From: Bacteroidales bacterium
GTDB lineage: Bacteria; Bacteroidota; Bacteroidia; Bacteroidales; JAQUTK01
Assembly (NCBI GenBank): GCA_028709785.1
Contig: JAQUTK010000018.1
Span: 1 to 64,000 of the forward strand
DNA length: 64,000 nucleotides
Direction of reading: 5' to 3'
The notes under the pieces were generated by a model, which had not been told where the DNA came from, did not search any database, and saw nothing but the letters and a program-made list of their open reading frames with translations. Each line of letters starts with the position of its first letter. The first letter of the stretch is position 1. The translations under genes and the position numbers were made by a program. Below, one piece after another: positions 49,655 to 60,570 of this stretch.

Positions 49655-51238
49655 TTAAGAAACAAGTAGCAGAAGCAGTATGGATGCTAAAGCCCCGATA
49701 AAACTCTTGCGATTGTGGTATATTGTCCATATTGAAAAGAAAAAAAGAGTTGCATAAAGAATTATGACTTCCAGGGGGGTCATAGCTGGAACTTGCAATA
49801 TGGCACAAGGTAGATTATGAATGAAAGCGGTCGTTGTGTAAAAGAAATCACCAATCATCCCTGCAGCTATCAAAAAGAACTTTCCAACAAAAGGAATAAG
49901 CAGTGTCATATAACTTAAAATGACTATGCCCAAAAGAACAAAAGAAAGTGGAACCAAAATGATGTTTGTGACTAAAAAGTGTGTAGGAAATGAGTGGAAG
50001 TAATAAAGTATCAGAGGAAAAGTGCAGATTTGAGCTGCGATACTTACGTTGGTTATCTCCCAAAAATACTTGAGTATTCTATTCTTGGTGCGTATCAAGC
50101 CATTTAATTTCGGTTGAAATAATACGATTGAGAATAGCGCTGTGAAACTCAACTGAAAACTTATATTAAACAGATAATAAGGGTTATAGAGTAACATCCC
50201 AAAGGCTGAGAGAAGGAGAGAATGATAGATATTGATCTTTCTATGAAGCAAATGACCGAGAATAACAAAACTAAACATGATAACAGCACGGACAACTGAT
50301 GGTGAAAGTCCGGTAATAAATGCGTATATCCAAATGGATAACAAAAGAATGAATTCTTTCGTTATACGGCTCTTTTCGTTGAGGTTCATTCCATGCAAAA
50401 AAATATTCAGCAGCAGAATCAGTATTCCCACGTTTAGTCCGCTGACGGCTAGTAGATGAGAGACACCTGATACTGAAAAGTTATCTTTTGTCTCGGTATC
50501 CAGTAACTCAACGGCTCCAAGAGTCATGGCGAGTAGTATGGGACGAGCTTTCGCGCTGATAACAGAATCTTCGAATAGCTTACTGAGTTTTCTTCGGTAT
50601 TTTAGTGCGATGTAACTTACTTGTTTCACGGGAGGTAAATCGGATCTTTCCCATTGTTCTGAGGCAATGTATGTGGAGGCGCAAAAACCTTCTCTACGTA
50701 AGAAGTTTTCGTAACCAGAAAAAGTTCCGCTACCTTTCAGAGGATTCAGATCTGCTTTGAAAATAATTTCTTCTCCGGGCTCGATGGAAGCACTCAGTGA
50801 ATCCTTCCCGATGTAGGAAATAATCCGTTTATCGCAATCGGTTTCTTTTCCGTTGATCACAACTGAGCGAATGTGCAACTGACATTGAAAACTTTTTTTC
50901 TTTTCGATAGGATAATTTTCAGCAATAGCATGATAGGTGCCTTCAAGAGGAATATCTGCCTTTGTCTTTACGGCTTCAAAAGAAGTGAGTATTCCTCCAG
51001 CGGAGAATACAGATAATAAAACTCCTGTCCCAAAGAGCGCAGACTTTCGATTCTCTTTTATAAAACAGCTACTGACGAGTAATAATAGCGAGAAGATGCC
51101 GGTTATCAGAAAAGGAAGCAGGGATTCTATTTGATCCATGCAAATAATACCGCCCGAGAGAGCGATAATCAGTCGTAAGAATGTATATTTTCGAGAAATA
51201 TAGGCCCAATTGCTACTATAGGTTGCGTTGAGATTCAA
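49655..51238 (-). CDS. comEC: ComEC/Rec2-family competence protein
   Basis: VSGVSHLLAVSGLNVGIL; ITGLSPSVVRAVIMFSF; polytopic. Confidence 0.9.
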   Translation of the reverse strand: MNLNATYSSNWAYISRKYTFLRLIIALSGGIICMDQIESLLPFLITGIFSLLLLVSSCFIKENRKSALFGTGVLLSVFSAGGILTSFEAVKTKADIPLEGTYHAIAENYPIEKKKSFQCQLHIRSVVINGKETDCDKRIISYIGKDSLSASIEPGEEIIFKADLNPLKGSGTFSGYENFLRREGFCASTYIASEQWERSDLPPVKQVSYIALKYRRKLSKLFEDSVISAKARPILLAMTLGAVELLDTETKDNFSVSGVSHLLAVSGLNVGILILLLNIFLHGMNLNEKSRITKEFILLLSIWIYAFITGLSPSVVRAVIMFSFVILGHLLHRKINIYHSLLLSAFGMLLYNPYYLFNISFQLSFTALFSIVLFQPKLNGLIRTKNRILKYFWEITNVSIAAQICTFPLILYYFHSFPTHFLVTNIILVPLSFVLLGIVILSYMTLLIPFVGKFFLIAAGMIGDFFYTTTAFIHNLPCAILQVPAMTPLEVIILYATLFFFSIWTIYHNRKSFIGALASILLLLLVS

Positions 51239-51250
51239 TGGCGCTTCCTT

Positions 51251-51895
51251 TTAGAGCTCCTTAAGAAACTGAACAGATTGAGCAGGATCATTCGCCCGAA
51301 ATACAAAATTACCGGCTACTAGAACGTCAGCTCCGGCTTCTTTTAATAGGAGAGCCGTATCGTGATTAACTCCACCATCAATTTCAATAAGTGTATTACA
51401 GCCATGTTCAGAGATTAGTTTCTTGAGTTTTTTTATTTTGTCGAGAGTGGAAGGAATAAACTTCTGACCACCGAAACCAGGGTTTACTGACATGAGCAGG
51501 ACCATATCCAGATCGCAGATTATCTCTTCCAATAGTGAAACCGGGGTATGCGGATTGAGAGCTACAGCTGCTTTCATTCCATTCTCCTTTATCTGTTGTA
51601 TGGTCCGATGAAGGTGTGTGCAGGCTTCATAATGAACACACATTGTTTCAGTCCCGAGTGATTTCACTTGTTGGATGAATTTCCCGGGCTCTACGACCAT
51701 CAGATGCACGTCAAGAGGTTTGGAGCAAAGGTGTTTGACAGACTCAATAACAGGAAACCCAAAAGAAATATTTGGAACAAAAACTCCATCCATAATGTCA
51801 ACATGAGTCCAGTCAGCTTTGCTTTGGTTGATAAACTCAATTTCTTCACCTAATCGGGAAAAGTCTGCAGATAATATGGAGGCTGCTACAATCAT
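51251..51895 (-). CDS. rpe: Ribulose-phosphate 3-epimerase
   Basis: VAASILSADFSRLGEEIEFI; HVDIMDGVFVPNISFGFPV; MSVNPGFGGQKFIP. Confidence 0.96.
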   Translation of the reverse strand: MIVAASILSADFSRLGEEIEFINQSKADWTHVDIMDGVFVPNISFGFPVIESVKHLCSKPLDVHLMVVEPGKFIQQVKSLGTETMCVHYEACTHLHRTIQQIKENGMKAAVALNPHTPVSLLEEIICDLDMVLLMSVNPGFGGQKFIPSTLDKIKKLKKLISEHGCNTLIEIDGGVNHDTALLLKEAGADVLVAGNFVFRANDPAQSVQFLKEL

Positions 51896-51951
51896 AATGA
51901 TTTTTTTGATTAAGATTCTTATTCATTTATATTAATGGTCTTGCGAAGGTA

Positions 51952-51990
51952 CAAAAAAAACCTTTTCCCAAGCAGAGAAAAGGTTTTTTT
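51952..51990 (-). terminator. Terminator downstream of the 62-aa small ORF (bidirectional)
   Basis: AAAAAACCTTTTC / GAAAAGGTTTTTT stem, 9-nt loop. Confidence 0.8.
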
Positions 51991-52002
51991 GTTAGAGTCT
52001 TG

Positions 52003-52191
52003 TTAATTGGATAGAGCAACAGTCAAGTCTGTCTTCAAAGCAGGAAGAGCATGGTAGTAATAAGCAAATCTTTTTAGAAATTCCAAGGTCGAAGCTTTTG
52101 GTCCAATTTCAGAATGATTTGAAGTGTCTGATAATGATACCTGACTTTTCCCGGCTTTGATAGAATGTTTAGAAGTAGATGTTTTCTTCAT
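52003..52191 (-). CDS. Small hypothetical protein (62 aa)
   Basis: MKKTSTSKHSIKAGKSQVS...; own terminator 12 bp downstream. Confidence 0.5.
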   Translation of the reverse strand: MKKTSTSKHSIKAGKSQVSLSDTSNHSEIGPKASTLEFLKRFAYYYHALPALKTDLTVALSN

Positions 52192-52266
52192 AGGCGTTTA
52201 TTGATTAATCACTTATCAATAAAACGTCATCTGTTTATGTTTAGTATATTACCCCTTCTCTTTCTT

Positions 52267-52863
52267 TCAGTCCATCGTAAGAATCATCTGTTTCTCTTCA
52301 GCGATACGCCGCAGATTAAGTATCGCATATCGCATCCTTCCCAATGCAGTGTTGATGCTGACACCTGTGGAATCTGCAATTTCTTTGAAACTTAAGTTTT
52401 TGTAATACCGCATGATAACGACCTCTTGCTGGTTCTCGGGTAGGAACATGACCAACTTCTTTATGTCGGAGATAATCTGATCATGAATCAACCGATCTTC
52501 GACATTGTCATCACTGTATTTGGGGTTGTTTAATAAGTCAAACCCGGCTTCCTCACTTGATATCTGATTGTTACTTTTTTCTTGTCTGAAATAATCTATG
52601 ATCAAGTTGTGAGCAATTCGCGTAATCCAGGCTGGAAACTTTCCATTCTCTGTATAGCGTCCTTGGCGTATGGTCATAATAGCCTTTACAAATGTATCCT
52701 GAAAGATATCATCTGCAAGGTCTCTGTCCCGAACGGCAAAATATATGTATGAAAACAACTTGCTTTTATAGCGGTTCAACAAAACATCAAATGCCTCATT
52801 TATGCCTTCTGCATATTTTACAACCAATTCTTCATCGGTTAATCCCACTAATTTGTCCATCAC
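52267..52863 (-). CDS. ECF-type RNA polymerase sigma factor
   Basis: DLADDIFQDTFVKAIMTI; PAWITRIAHNLIIDYFRQ; EVVIMRYYKNLSFKEIADSTGVSINTALGRMRYAI. Confidence 0.93.
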   Translation of the reverse strand: MMDKLVGLTDEELVVKYAEGINEAFDVLLNRYKSKLFSYIYFAVRDRDLADDIFQDTFVKAIMTIRQGRYTENGKFPAWITRIAHNLIIDYFRQEKSNNQISSEEAGFDLLNNPKYSDDNVEDRLIHDQIISDIKKLVMFLPENQQEVVIMRYYKNLSFKEIADSTGVSINTALGRMRYAILNLRRIAEEKQMILTMD

Positions 52864-53017
52864 TTTTATGATTAAAGTTATCTAAAGTAATGTGTTTCGA
52901 TAGGCAGCAAGTTTTAATTGTGAATAAAAAATTTCTTTAGTGACGCAAATGAATTGAATAATTTTGATTCTGCAAAACTTTTCGCGAACAAAATTTGAAA
53001 AAAACATATTTTCAAGT

Positions 53018-53722
53018 CTATTTGCCCGTTTTCTTCGGCAGATATTCTAAAACGACGTAATTCATTCGCTTTTCAATCACGATTTTACGGCGAAGGATAT
53101 AACTGGATGGCTTTTTTGAACTAAACCTTATTGGATTAGGTAAAGTTGCAGCAATCAGTGCACATTGAGAACGGGTCAGTTTTTTGGCTGTTGTATTGAA
53201 ATGATGTTTCGCTACTGCTTCTGCTCCATAGATTCCTTTTCCCATTTCTATGGAATTGACATAGACCTCGAGGATACGTTCTTTGTTCCAGATCAGTTCA
53301 ATCAGTAGCGTAAAATAGACTTCAAACCCTTTTCGAACCCAAGAGGAGTTTGGCCACAAGAATACGTTCTTTGCGGTTTGTTGGCTTATCGTGCTTGCGC
53401 CACGGATTTTGTTATTTCTCTTACTTTCTTTAATAGCCTTTTCAATTTCTATCGTATCAAAACCTGAATGAGTAAAAAAGCGACTGTCTTCAGAGGCAAT
53501 GACTGCTTTGGGAAGATTAGAGGTTATATTTTCTAAGGGTACCCAGGTATGATGCAATGTAGGAAATTCACCTTCTTTGGCTTGCTGGAAGCAACGGATC
53601 ACCATTAAAGGAGTAATATATACGGGAATAAAACGATATACTATCACAGCCAGGATGGTTGAAATGAAAAAGAAGAGTGCGATTTTCTTTATCCAACGCA
53701 AGATATAGACGGCGATTTTCAT
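53018..53722 (-). CDS. mtgA: Monofunctional biosynthetic peptidoglycan transglycosylase
   Basis: [54 protein letters not shown] (GT51). Confidence 0.93.
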   Translation of the reverse strand: MKIAVYILRWIKKIALFFFISTILAVIVYRFIPVYITPLMVIRCFQQAKEGEFPTLHHTWVPLENITSNLPKAVIASEDSRFFTHSGFDTIEIEKAIKESKRNNKIRGASTISQQTAKNVFLWPNSSWVRKGFEVYFTLLIELIWNKERILEVYVNSIEMGKGIYGAEAVAKHHFNTTAKKLTRSQCALIAATLPNPIRFSSKKPSSYILRRKIVIEKRMNYVVLEYLPKKTGK

Positions 53723-53741
53723 GTTTTCGTTCGTATTCGTA

Positions 53742-54710
53742 TTATTCTACGATATCACCTTCAACTTTTTTACCTCTTAGAAATTCTTCAACACCCATCA
53801 TTTTTTTTCCGGATAGTTGAATCTTTTGTAATGAAATAAATCCATCTTCAACAACAACGTCGATATATGTTTTATTGTCTGTGAGTATAGATCCATTTGG
53901 TAGGTCGCTTACTCCGCCCTTACGTACTGCTGAAAATATTTTTAAGGAGTGACGTGTTGAACCTGCGACTAATTCAGTCCAGGCAGCGGGGTAAGGTGAT
54001 AGTCCGCGAATCAGGTTATGGATCTCTTCTTTTTTCTTATTCCAGTCGATCCGGCAGTTCTCTTTAAAAATTTTTGGAGCGAGCTTCAATTCATCCGGAT
54101 TGATGATGTATTCTTCCTGATCAGTCGTTTCATAATTCTCATTACAGATAGCTTCCATTGTTTTTAGTACAAGACAAGCACCATTTTGCATCAGTCGATC
54201 ATGGATATCACCCGCGTTTTCTTCGGGCCCTATCACGGTGCCTTCTCTAAAAATAATTTTACCGGTATCAATTTCATGACTCAGAAAGAATGTAGTTACA
54301 CCAGTCATTTTTTCTCCGTTTATAATAGCCCAGTTTATTGGCGCTGCTCCGCGATACTGAGGCAATAACGATCCATGCAGATTAAAAGTTCCAAGTCTTG
54401 GCATATTCCAGACCACCTCCGGTAGCATTCTAAAGGCAACTACTATCTGGAGATCGGCTTTTAATGCTCGTAATTCTTCAACAAAGGTCTCCTCTTTCAG
54501 TTTTTCCGGTTGCAGTATCGTCAATCCTTCACCCAACGCGTATTGTTTAACAGCCGAACACTGAACCTGATACCCTCTCCCTGCCGGTTTGTCCGGAGCA
54601 GTAATAACTCCCACTACCTGATAATTATTTTTCAGAAGAGCCTTCAGGCTCTCTACTGCAAACTCAGGAGTGCCCATAAACACGATTCGCAAATCCTCTT
54701 TCTTTATCAT
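53742..54710 (-). CDS. fmt: Methionyl-tRNA formyltransferase
   Basis: [51 protein letters not shown]. Confidence 0.96.
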   Translation of the reverse strand: MIKKEDLRIVFMGTPEFAVESLKALLKNNYQVVGVITAPDKPAGRGYQVQCSAVKQYALGEGLTILQPEKLKEETFVEELRALKADLQIVVAFRMLPEVVWNMPRLGTFNLHGSLLPQYRGAAPINWAIINGEKMTGVTTFFLSHEIDTGKIIFREGTVIGPEENAGDIHDRLMQNGACLVLKTMEAICNENYETTDQEEYIINPDELKLAPKIFKENCRIDWNKKKEEIHNLIRGLSPYPAAWTELVAGSTRHSLKIFSAVRKGGVSDLPNGSILTDNKTYIDVVVEDGFISLQKIQLSGKKMMGVEEFLRGKKVEGDIVE

Positions 54711-54721
54711 ACATGTCATCG

Positions 54722-56551
54722 TTATTCATCGAAGAAGTGAACGAGCACTTTTCGATAAGAGTTAAATATCTTTGATTTAGAGACAAAGCCCACATATACT
54801 CCCGATTCATCAACGACCGGGAGGTTCCATGCGTTTGTATCATCAAACTTTTTCATAACCGTTTCCATTGGATCCGTGGTGTGTAGTTTGGTTGGAGGGA
54901 TGGTCATTAGCTTCCGCACATCCAGTTGTTGATAAAGCTCCTGTCTAAACATGATGTTGCGTATATCATCCAGTAAGACAATACCTATAAATATATTATT
55001 ATCATTGGTGACAGGAAAGATGTTTCGTTTGGAACGTGAGATTACCTTCACCAATTCTTCCAGTTTCATTGCCGGATGTATCACTTCAAGATCTTTCTCG
55101 ATCACATTGTCCATCTTCATCAGGGTAAGCACAGCTTTATCTTTATGGTGAGTAATCAATTCACCTTTTTGAGCCAGACGAATAGCATAAATGCTGTGTG
55201 GCTCAAAAATCAGGATGGTCAGAAAGGAGACGATTGCCACTATCATCAAGGGTAATAACAGTCCGTAACCACCCGTCAGTTCGGCAATAAGAAAGATGCC
55301 TGTCAGTGGCGCATGCATGACTCCCGCCATGACCCCTGCCATTCCCATTAAAGCAAAATTTTCTTCCGGCAACATGTCCATTCCATAAAAGTAGTTGATG
55401 GAATGAGCAACCTCATATCCTGCCAAACAACCAAGAAATAATGATGGAGCGAAGACACCGCCTACTCCTCCTCCGCCATTCGTGGCGCTTGATGCAAACA
55501 CCTTCGTGATGATAACAAGAAGAATATATGCGACAATAATCCAGTAGTTGAGATTTATGATCCCATCCAGAGGTGATCCGATCAATAAATGATTCAGGTC
55601 TATATTATAGAAAAAACTACCTTGAAGTAAGTGAACAGCATCTCCTTTGAGCAGGTAATTAATAGAGTCATACCCTTCTCCATAAAGAGGGGGGAAGAGA
55701 AAAATGGAAATGCTTAAAATGATTGCACCTACAAAAAATTTCTTGGCCGGAGTCTGAAGCTTTCTGAATTTTCCTTCCGTCCAGCTCATCATTCTGATCA
55801 TATAGAGTGAAACCAAACCGCAAACGACTCCTAATAAGATGACCCATGGAATGCGTTCCATGACAAACGGTGATGTTTGTGTGAAGGCAAACATAGCCTC
55901 GTTTCCGGTAAAGATATAGGAAACGGACAATGCAGTTACGGAAGAAATAAGTAGAGGCATAACTGAGGTCAGTGTCAGATCAAGCATTAATACTTCCAGT
56001 GTGAACACGAGGCCTGCAATCGGCGCTTTGAAAATGCCGGCAATAGCACCTGATGCCCCACAGCCAATAAGTAGCATCAGGGTTTTCTGATCCATCTTAA
56101 AGAAGCTTCCCAGATTTGAACCAATAGCAGAGCCTGTCAGTACAATCGGAGCCTCGGCACCGACAGAACCTCCAAATCCGATCGTAATTGAACTGGTGAA
56201 AATCGAAGTCCATATATTATGCCGTTTGATTCTACCTTCCCGTCGTGATAACGCATATAATATACGGGTGATTCCGTGGCTAATGTCATCCCTTACCCAA
56301 TACCGTACCAATAGTCCGGTAATCAGGATTCCAATAACCGGATAGACGAGATACAAATAGTTCGCTCCTTCAGCATTGAAATTTTGTGTCAGAAATTGCT
56401 GAATAGAATGAATTAATGACTTTAGCAAGACAGCGGCAAGAGAAGTGAATATGCCGATGACAAAGCTCAGTATAAGCAAAAACTGTTTTTCTGTGATGTG
56501 TTTTTCTCTCCACAGCAAAAACTGAATACCCCAATCTTTCATTTGTATCAT
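54722..56551 (-). CDS. ClC-family chloride channel/antiporter with CBS domains
   Basis: GFGGSVGAEAPIVLTGSAIGS; GIFKAPIAGLVFTLEV; GGGGVGGVFAPSLFLG; C-terminal CBS pair. Confidence 0.93.
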   Translation of the reverse strand: MIQMKDWGIQFLLWREKHITEKQFLLILSFVIGIFTSLAAVLLKSLIHSIQQFLTQNFNAEGANYLYLVYPVIGILITGLLVRYWVRDDISHGITRILYALSRREGRIKRHNIWTSIFTSSITIGFGGSVGAEAPIVLTGSAIGSNLGSFFKMDQKTLMLLIGCGASGAIAGIFKAPIAGLVFTLEVLMLDLTLTSVMPLLISSVTALSVSYIFTGNEAMFAFTQTSPFVMERIPWVILLGVVCGLVSLYMIRMMSWTEGKFRKLQTPAKKFFVGAIILSISIFLFPPLYGEGYDSINYLLKGDAVHLLQGSFFYNIDLNHLLIGSPLDGIINLNYWIIVAYILLVIITKVFASSATNGGGGVGGVFAPSLFLGCLAGYEVAHSINYFYGMDMLPEENFALMGMAGVMAGVMHAPLTGIFLIAELTGGYGLLLPLMIVAIVSFLTILIFEPHSIYAIRLAQKGELITHHKDKAVLTLMKMDNVIEKDLEVIHPAMKLEELVKVISRSKRNIFPVTNDNNIFIGIVLLDDIRNIMFRQELYQQLDVRKLMTIPPTKLHTTDPMETVMKKFDDTNAWNLPVVDESGVYVGFVSKSKIFNSYRKVLVHFFDE

Positions 56552-56554
56552 AGA

Positions 56555-57967
56555 TTATACTCCTTTTCCGGTAATTACTGTCCGTATTGTAAATGCTATA
56601 ATCTTAATATCTATAAGTAATGACATACTTTCGATATAGATAATGTCAAAGTAGAGTCTTTCAACCATCTTCTCCACTGTATCTGCATACCCATATTTGA
56701 CCATCCCCCACGAAGTAATTCCGGGACGGACACTTTGTATTGTATAATAAAAGGGGGCTTTTTGAATGATTTGTTCCACAAAATAAGATCTTTCCGGACG
56801 AGGTCCAACGATAGACATTTCACCTTTCAGCACATTCCAGAACTGAGGAAGTTCATCGAGACGATATTTTCTCATGATCTTACCAAAAGGGGTAACGCGG
56901 GGATCATCATCTTTTGCAAGCAGAGGGCTTTCCTTTTCGGCATTTACATACATACTTCTGAATTTATAGATGAAAAACGGTCTTCCGTATTGTCCTATCC
57001 GCTCCTGTTTGTAAAAGACAGGACCCGGTGATTCTTTCTTGATTCTCCATGCAAAATAGAGGAAAAGAGGTGATGTAAACACTAAACACAAAAAAGAAAG
57101 GAGATAATCTGCCGTTATTTTTATATTCTGTTGCCAATCCGGCATTGAAATACCGGTGATGTTAATCATCGGAGTTCCGTATGTGGTCGACATCCTCGCA
57201 TTTCCTGTAAGAATATCATATCGGTCTGCCGTAATACGAATCGGTAAGTTGAACCGGAAGAGTGAGTGGAGGATAGAATACAGATTATCGTAGTTCGGTT
57301 TGTCTTCAGCAATTAGGATCTCCTGAATCTTTTGAGAAGAAATTATCGAGTCGATCTGATCAAAAGAGCCTATTATTTTGTCGGAATCTACCCGACAAGT
57401 TTCGTTGCCGGTACGGCAGTATCCGACAATTAAGTGCCCCAATGACCGGTTCATTCCATTGAGTTCGTGCGTCAATTGCGCCGCTTTTTCTCCGGTGCCA
57501 ATGATAAGAGTTCTGAATCCCCATTGACGGTGGTAGATTCTTGAAGCAACACGTTGTGTGATGATTGCCCGGGGGATATATGTGAAAACGAACTGAATGA
57601 CAATCAACATCAGGATCATTTTGTAATAGATGGTATAGACAGGGGGAAGATCATCCAGCACGAAAACAAAGAAAATGACCATGGCCCCAATAAATACGGA
57701 AGAAAAAGTAATCAGAAACTCCTGTACGCGTGATTTTCGGAAGGGCTTGTTGTAATATCCCGAATAGAAAAAGAGAATAATCCAGAAAATGGGAAACAGA
57801 AGCTGTCCGCCCCAGATACTGCTTTGACTCAGAAAAGAAGTCACACTTTGATATCCAAGGTATTGACCGATTACATAAAATCGTAATACATCGTACACAA
57901 ACCAAGCCGCATTGGCAGAGAGGTAGTCTGCCATGAGATAATATAGTCTTTGCTTCTTTTTGTTCAT
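56555..57967 (-). CDS. Undecaprenyl-phosphate sugar phosphotransferase (WcaJ-like)
   Basis: KESPGPVFYKQERIGQYGRPFFIYKFRSMYVNAE; RKYRLDELPQFWNVLKGEMSIVGPRPER. Confidence 0.92.
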   Translation of the reverse strand: MNKKKQRLYYLMADYLSANAAWFVYDVLRFYVIGQYLGYQSVTSFLSQSSIWGGQLLFPIFWIILFFYSGYYNKPFRKSRVQEFLITFSSVFIGAMVIFFVFVLDDLPPVYTIYYKMILMLIVIQFVFTYIPRAIITQRVASRIYHRQWGFRTLIIGTGEKAAQLTHELNGMNRSLGHLIVGYCRTGNETCRVDSDKIIGSFDQIDSIISSQKIQEILIAEDKPNYDNLYSILHSLFRFNLPIRITADRYDILTGNARMSTTYGTPMINITGISMPDWQQNIKITADYLLSFLCLVFTSPLFLYFAWRIKKESPGPVFYKQERIGQYGRPFFIYKFRSMYVNAEKESPLLAKDDDPRVTPFGKIMRKYRLDELPQFWNVLKGEMSIVGPRPERSYFVEQIIQKAPFYYTIQSVRPGITSWGMVKYGYADTVEKMVERLYFDIIYIESMSLLIDIKIIAFTIRTVITGKGV

Positions 57968-57977
57968 TCAGGAAAAT

Positions 57978-58541
57978 CTATTTTCGAATAATTTCAATCT
58001 GTCCTCCGACTCCCAATTTGATTATTTGTGAAGGAGAGGCTTCAGTCCGGTCATCTTGTCTGAACTGTACAATATAATCCACGCTATTTTTTATTTCCTC
58101 ACTGATTTCTGAAAAGAAACGGGGAGATGACTCTCCGTTGATATTGGCCGATGTGGAGACGATCGGTTTTCGCGCACGCTCACACAATGTTCTGGAAAAC
58201 AGTTCTCGTGTTACCCGGATCCCCAGAGTTCCATCGCTCCCAATAAGATTGGACGCTACATTTCTGGCTCCCGGATAAATGATCGTTAACGGACGATCTG
58301 ACACTTCGATCAGATCATATGCAATTTCGGGTACTTCATGCATGTAGTAATTTAATTTTACCTCATTGTCAATCAATACGAGCATGGCTTTGCTATCCGA
58401 TCTCTTCTTTATTTCATAGATTCGTTTTACTGCCTCTTCATTCGTAGCATCGCATCCAATACCCCAAATAGTGTCGGTCGGATATAAAATAACACCACCT
58501 TTTGAGATTACTTCTATGGCCTTTTTGATCTCTTCGTTCAT
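57978..58541 (-). CDS. L-threonylcarbamoyladenylate synthase (Sua5/YciO/YrdC)
   Basis: GGVILYPTDTIWGIGCDATNEEAVKRIYEIKKRSDSKAMLVLI; start trimmed to 58541. Confidence 0.92.
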   Translation of the reverse strand: MNEEIKKAIEVISKGGVILYPTDTIWGIGCDATNEEAVKRIYEIKKRSDSKAMLVLIDNEVKLNYYMHEVPEIAYDLIEVSDRPLTIIYPGARNVASNLIGSDGTLGIRVTRELFSRTLCERARKPIVSTSANINGESSPRFFSEISEEIKNSVDYIVQFRQDDRTEASPSQIIKLGVGGQIEIIRK

Positions 58542-58811
58542 TTTGCTGCAAATATTTAGTACTCCGAACTGCAAAAATACGAAAACAATACTCTATAGCA
58601 AAGGATAATTTGCTATCTTTACACTTTGAAACGCGAAAAGTTGTGTTTCAAAAAGATAGGATATATTATTATCTTCTCATAATGAGAAACTTATGTATTA
58701 CTCCTATAAGTTTACAGCCCGGATACGTTGTCTCATCATCCGTGGTTATTGCTTCCTGAATCGAATGATTTGAAAGCTCTCTTTACCGAAAAAAGAAAAA
58801 AACAATATAGA

Positions 58812-60533
58812 ATGTCAAACAAATGGAATTACCAGCCATTAAACAATGAATTATTAGAGAAAAGAGATGAATTAGAAAAAGAACTTGGTATTAATCATGT
58901 CCTATGCCAATTATTGGTACAACGTGGAATAACGACTGCTGAAGAGGCAAAGAAGTTTTTCCGCCCACGGTTGGAAGATTTGCATGATCCGTTTCTGATG
59001 ACGGATATGAAAAAAGCGGTAGACCGGCTCAATATGGCACTGGGAAAGAAGGAGAAGATTTTAGTGTATGGGGATTATGATGTGGATGGTACAACAGCGG
59101 TTGCTCTCGTTTATAAGTTCTTATTACAGTTTTATTCTAATCTGGATTATTATATCCCTAACCGTTACAGTGAAGGATATGGCATATCGTATAAGGCAGT
59201 CGATTATGCAACCAAGAACGGATTTTCTCTGATAATCGCCCTGGATTGTGGCATCAAGGCAGTAGAAAAAATAAACTACGCGAAAGAGAGAGGAATTGAT
59301 TTTATTATCTGTGATCATCACATGCCTGACGCCGTGTTGCCTGATGCGGTGGCAGTACTGGATAATAAACGGGAAGATTCCAATTATCCTTACCTGCATC
59401 TTTCCGGATGTGGAGTCGGATTTAAGTTGATGCAAGCCTTTGCACAAAGTAATAATATTGCTTTCAAACAACTACATCATTTATTGGATCTGGTAGCAGT
59501 CAGTATTGCTTCTGATATCGTTCCCATCACCGGAGAAAACCGGATTCTTGCTTATTACGGTTTGCGTCAGCTTAATTCCAACCCCAATGTGGGACTAAAA
59601 GGAATCATTGATGTGTGCGGATTGCACGGGAAGGATATATCAATCAGTGATATTGTCTTTAAGATTGGTCCGCGTATCAATGCGTCCGGACGTATGCAGT
59701 CTGGTAATGAAGCGGTCGATTTGTTGGTCACAAAGGATCCCTCTTTTGCAAAAGCGAAAAGCGAACATATCGACCAGTATAATCAGGAGCGAAAAGACCT
59801 GGATAAAGATATCACCTGTGAAGCAAATGAGTTATTGGTTCAAAGGGAAGATATTATTCATAAAAAATCAATCGTCGTTTATAACAAGAACTGGCACAAG
59901 GGAGTCATTGGTATTGTTGCTTCACGGCTGACTGAAGAGTATTATCGACCGGCTGTTGTACTGACTAAATCGAATGGTTTTGCAACCGGATCGGCACGAT
60001 CAGTTCTGGGCTTTGATATATACAAGGCAATAGAGTCGTGTCGCGACTTGCTGGAGAACTTCGGAGGACATACCTATGCAGCAGGGCTCTCCATGAAGGA
60101 AGAAAATATTCCTGAATTTTCTCGCCGTTTTGAGCAGTATGTCAAAGATAATATCCTTCCGGAGCAGATGATATCTCTCATAGAGATAGATGCCGAAATA
60201 GACTTCAAAGATATTACTCCAAACTTTTTCCGTACGTTGAAACAGTTTAATCCTTTTGGTTCTGAAAACCCCAAACCTGTTTTTTGTACGCGAAAAGTCA
60301 GCGATTATGGTACGAGCAGATTAGTGGGTAAAGATCAGGAGCATTTGAGACTCGAACTGGTTGATAACAAATCCGGTGCGATTATGAATGGCATTGCCTT
60401 TGGGATGTCCGCTTCTTTTCAGCTAATCAAAGAGGGAGTTCCGTTTGATATATGTTATACGATCGAGGAGAATGTATATAACGGTAATCCAACCATTCAA
60501 CTGGTGATACGCGATATAGCTCCATCTGACTGA
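58812..60533 (+). CDS. recJ: Single-stranded-DNA-specific exonuclease RecJ
   Basis: ILVYGDYDVDGTTAVALVY; DCGIKAVEKI; CDHHMP; GPRINASGRM; GHTYAAGLSM; start trimmed from 58728 to 58812. Confidence 0.94.
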   Translation: MSNKWNYQPLNNELLEKRDELEKELGINHVLCQLLVQRGITTAEEAKKFFRPRLEDLHDPFLMTDMKKAVDRLNMALGKKEKILVYGDYDVDGTTAVALVYKFLLQFYSNLDYYIPNRYSEGYGISYKAVDYATKNGFSLIIALDCGIKAVEKINYAKERGIDFIICDHHMPDAVLPDAVAVLDNKREDSNYPYLHLSGCGVGFKLMQAFAQSNNIAFKQLHHLLDLVAVSIASDIVPITGENRILAYYGLRQLNSNPNVGLKGIIDVCGLHGKDISISDIVFKIGPRINASGRMQSGNEAVDLLVTKDPSFAKAKSEHIDQYNQERKDLDKDITCEANELLVQREDIIHKKSIVVYNKNWHKGVIGIVASRLTEEYYRPAVVLTKSNGFATGSARSVLGFDIYKAIESCRDLLENFGGHTYAAGLSMKEENIPEFSRRFEQYVKDNILPEQMISLIEIDAEIDFKDITPNFFRTLKQFNPFGSENPKPVFCTRKVSDYGTSRLVGKDQEHLRLELVDNKSGAIMNGIAFGMSASFQLIKEGVPFDICYTIEENVYNGNPTIQLVIRDIAPSD

Positions 60534-60570
60534 TTGGCTGAATGATTAAACAACTGGCTTCTTTTACAAG

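Noticed and set aside
58728-58811. N-terminal extension of recJ in the ORF track (MSHHPWLLLPESNDLKALFTEKRKKQYR)
   Set aside because: Does not look like the RecJ N-terminus; MSNKWNYQPLNNELLEKRDELEKELG at 58812 fits better
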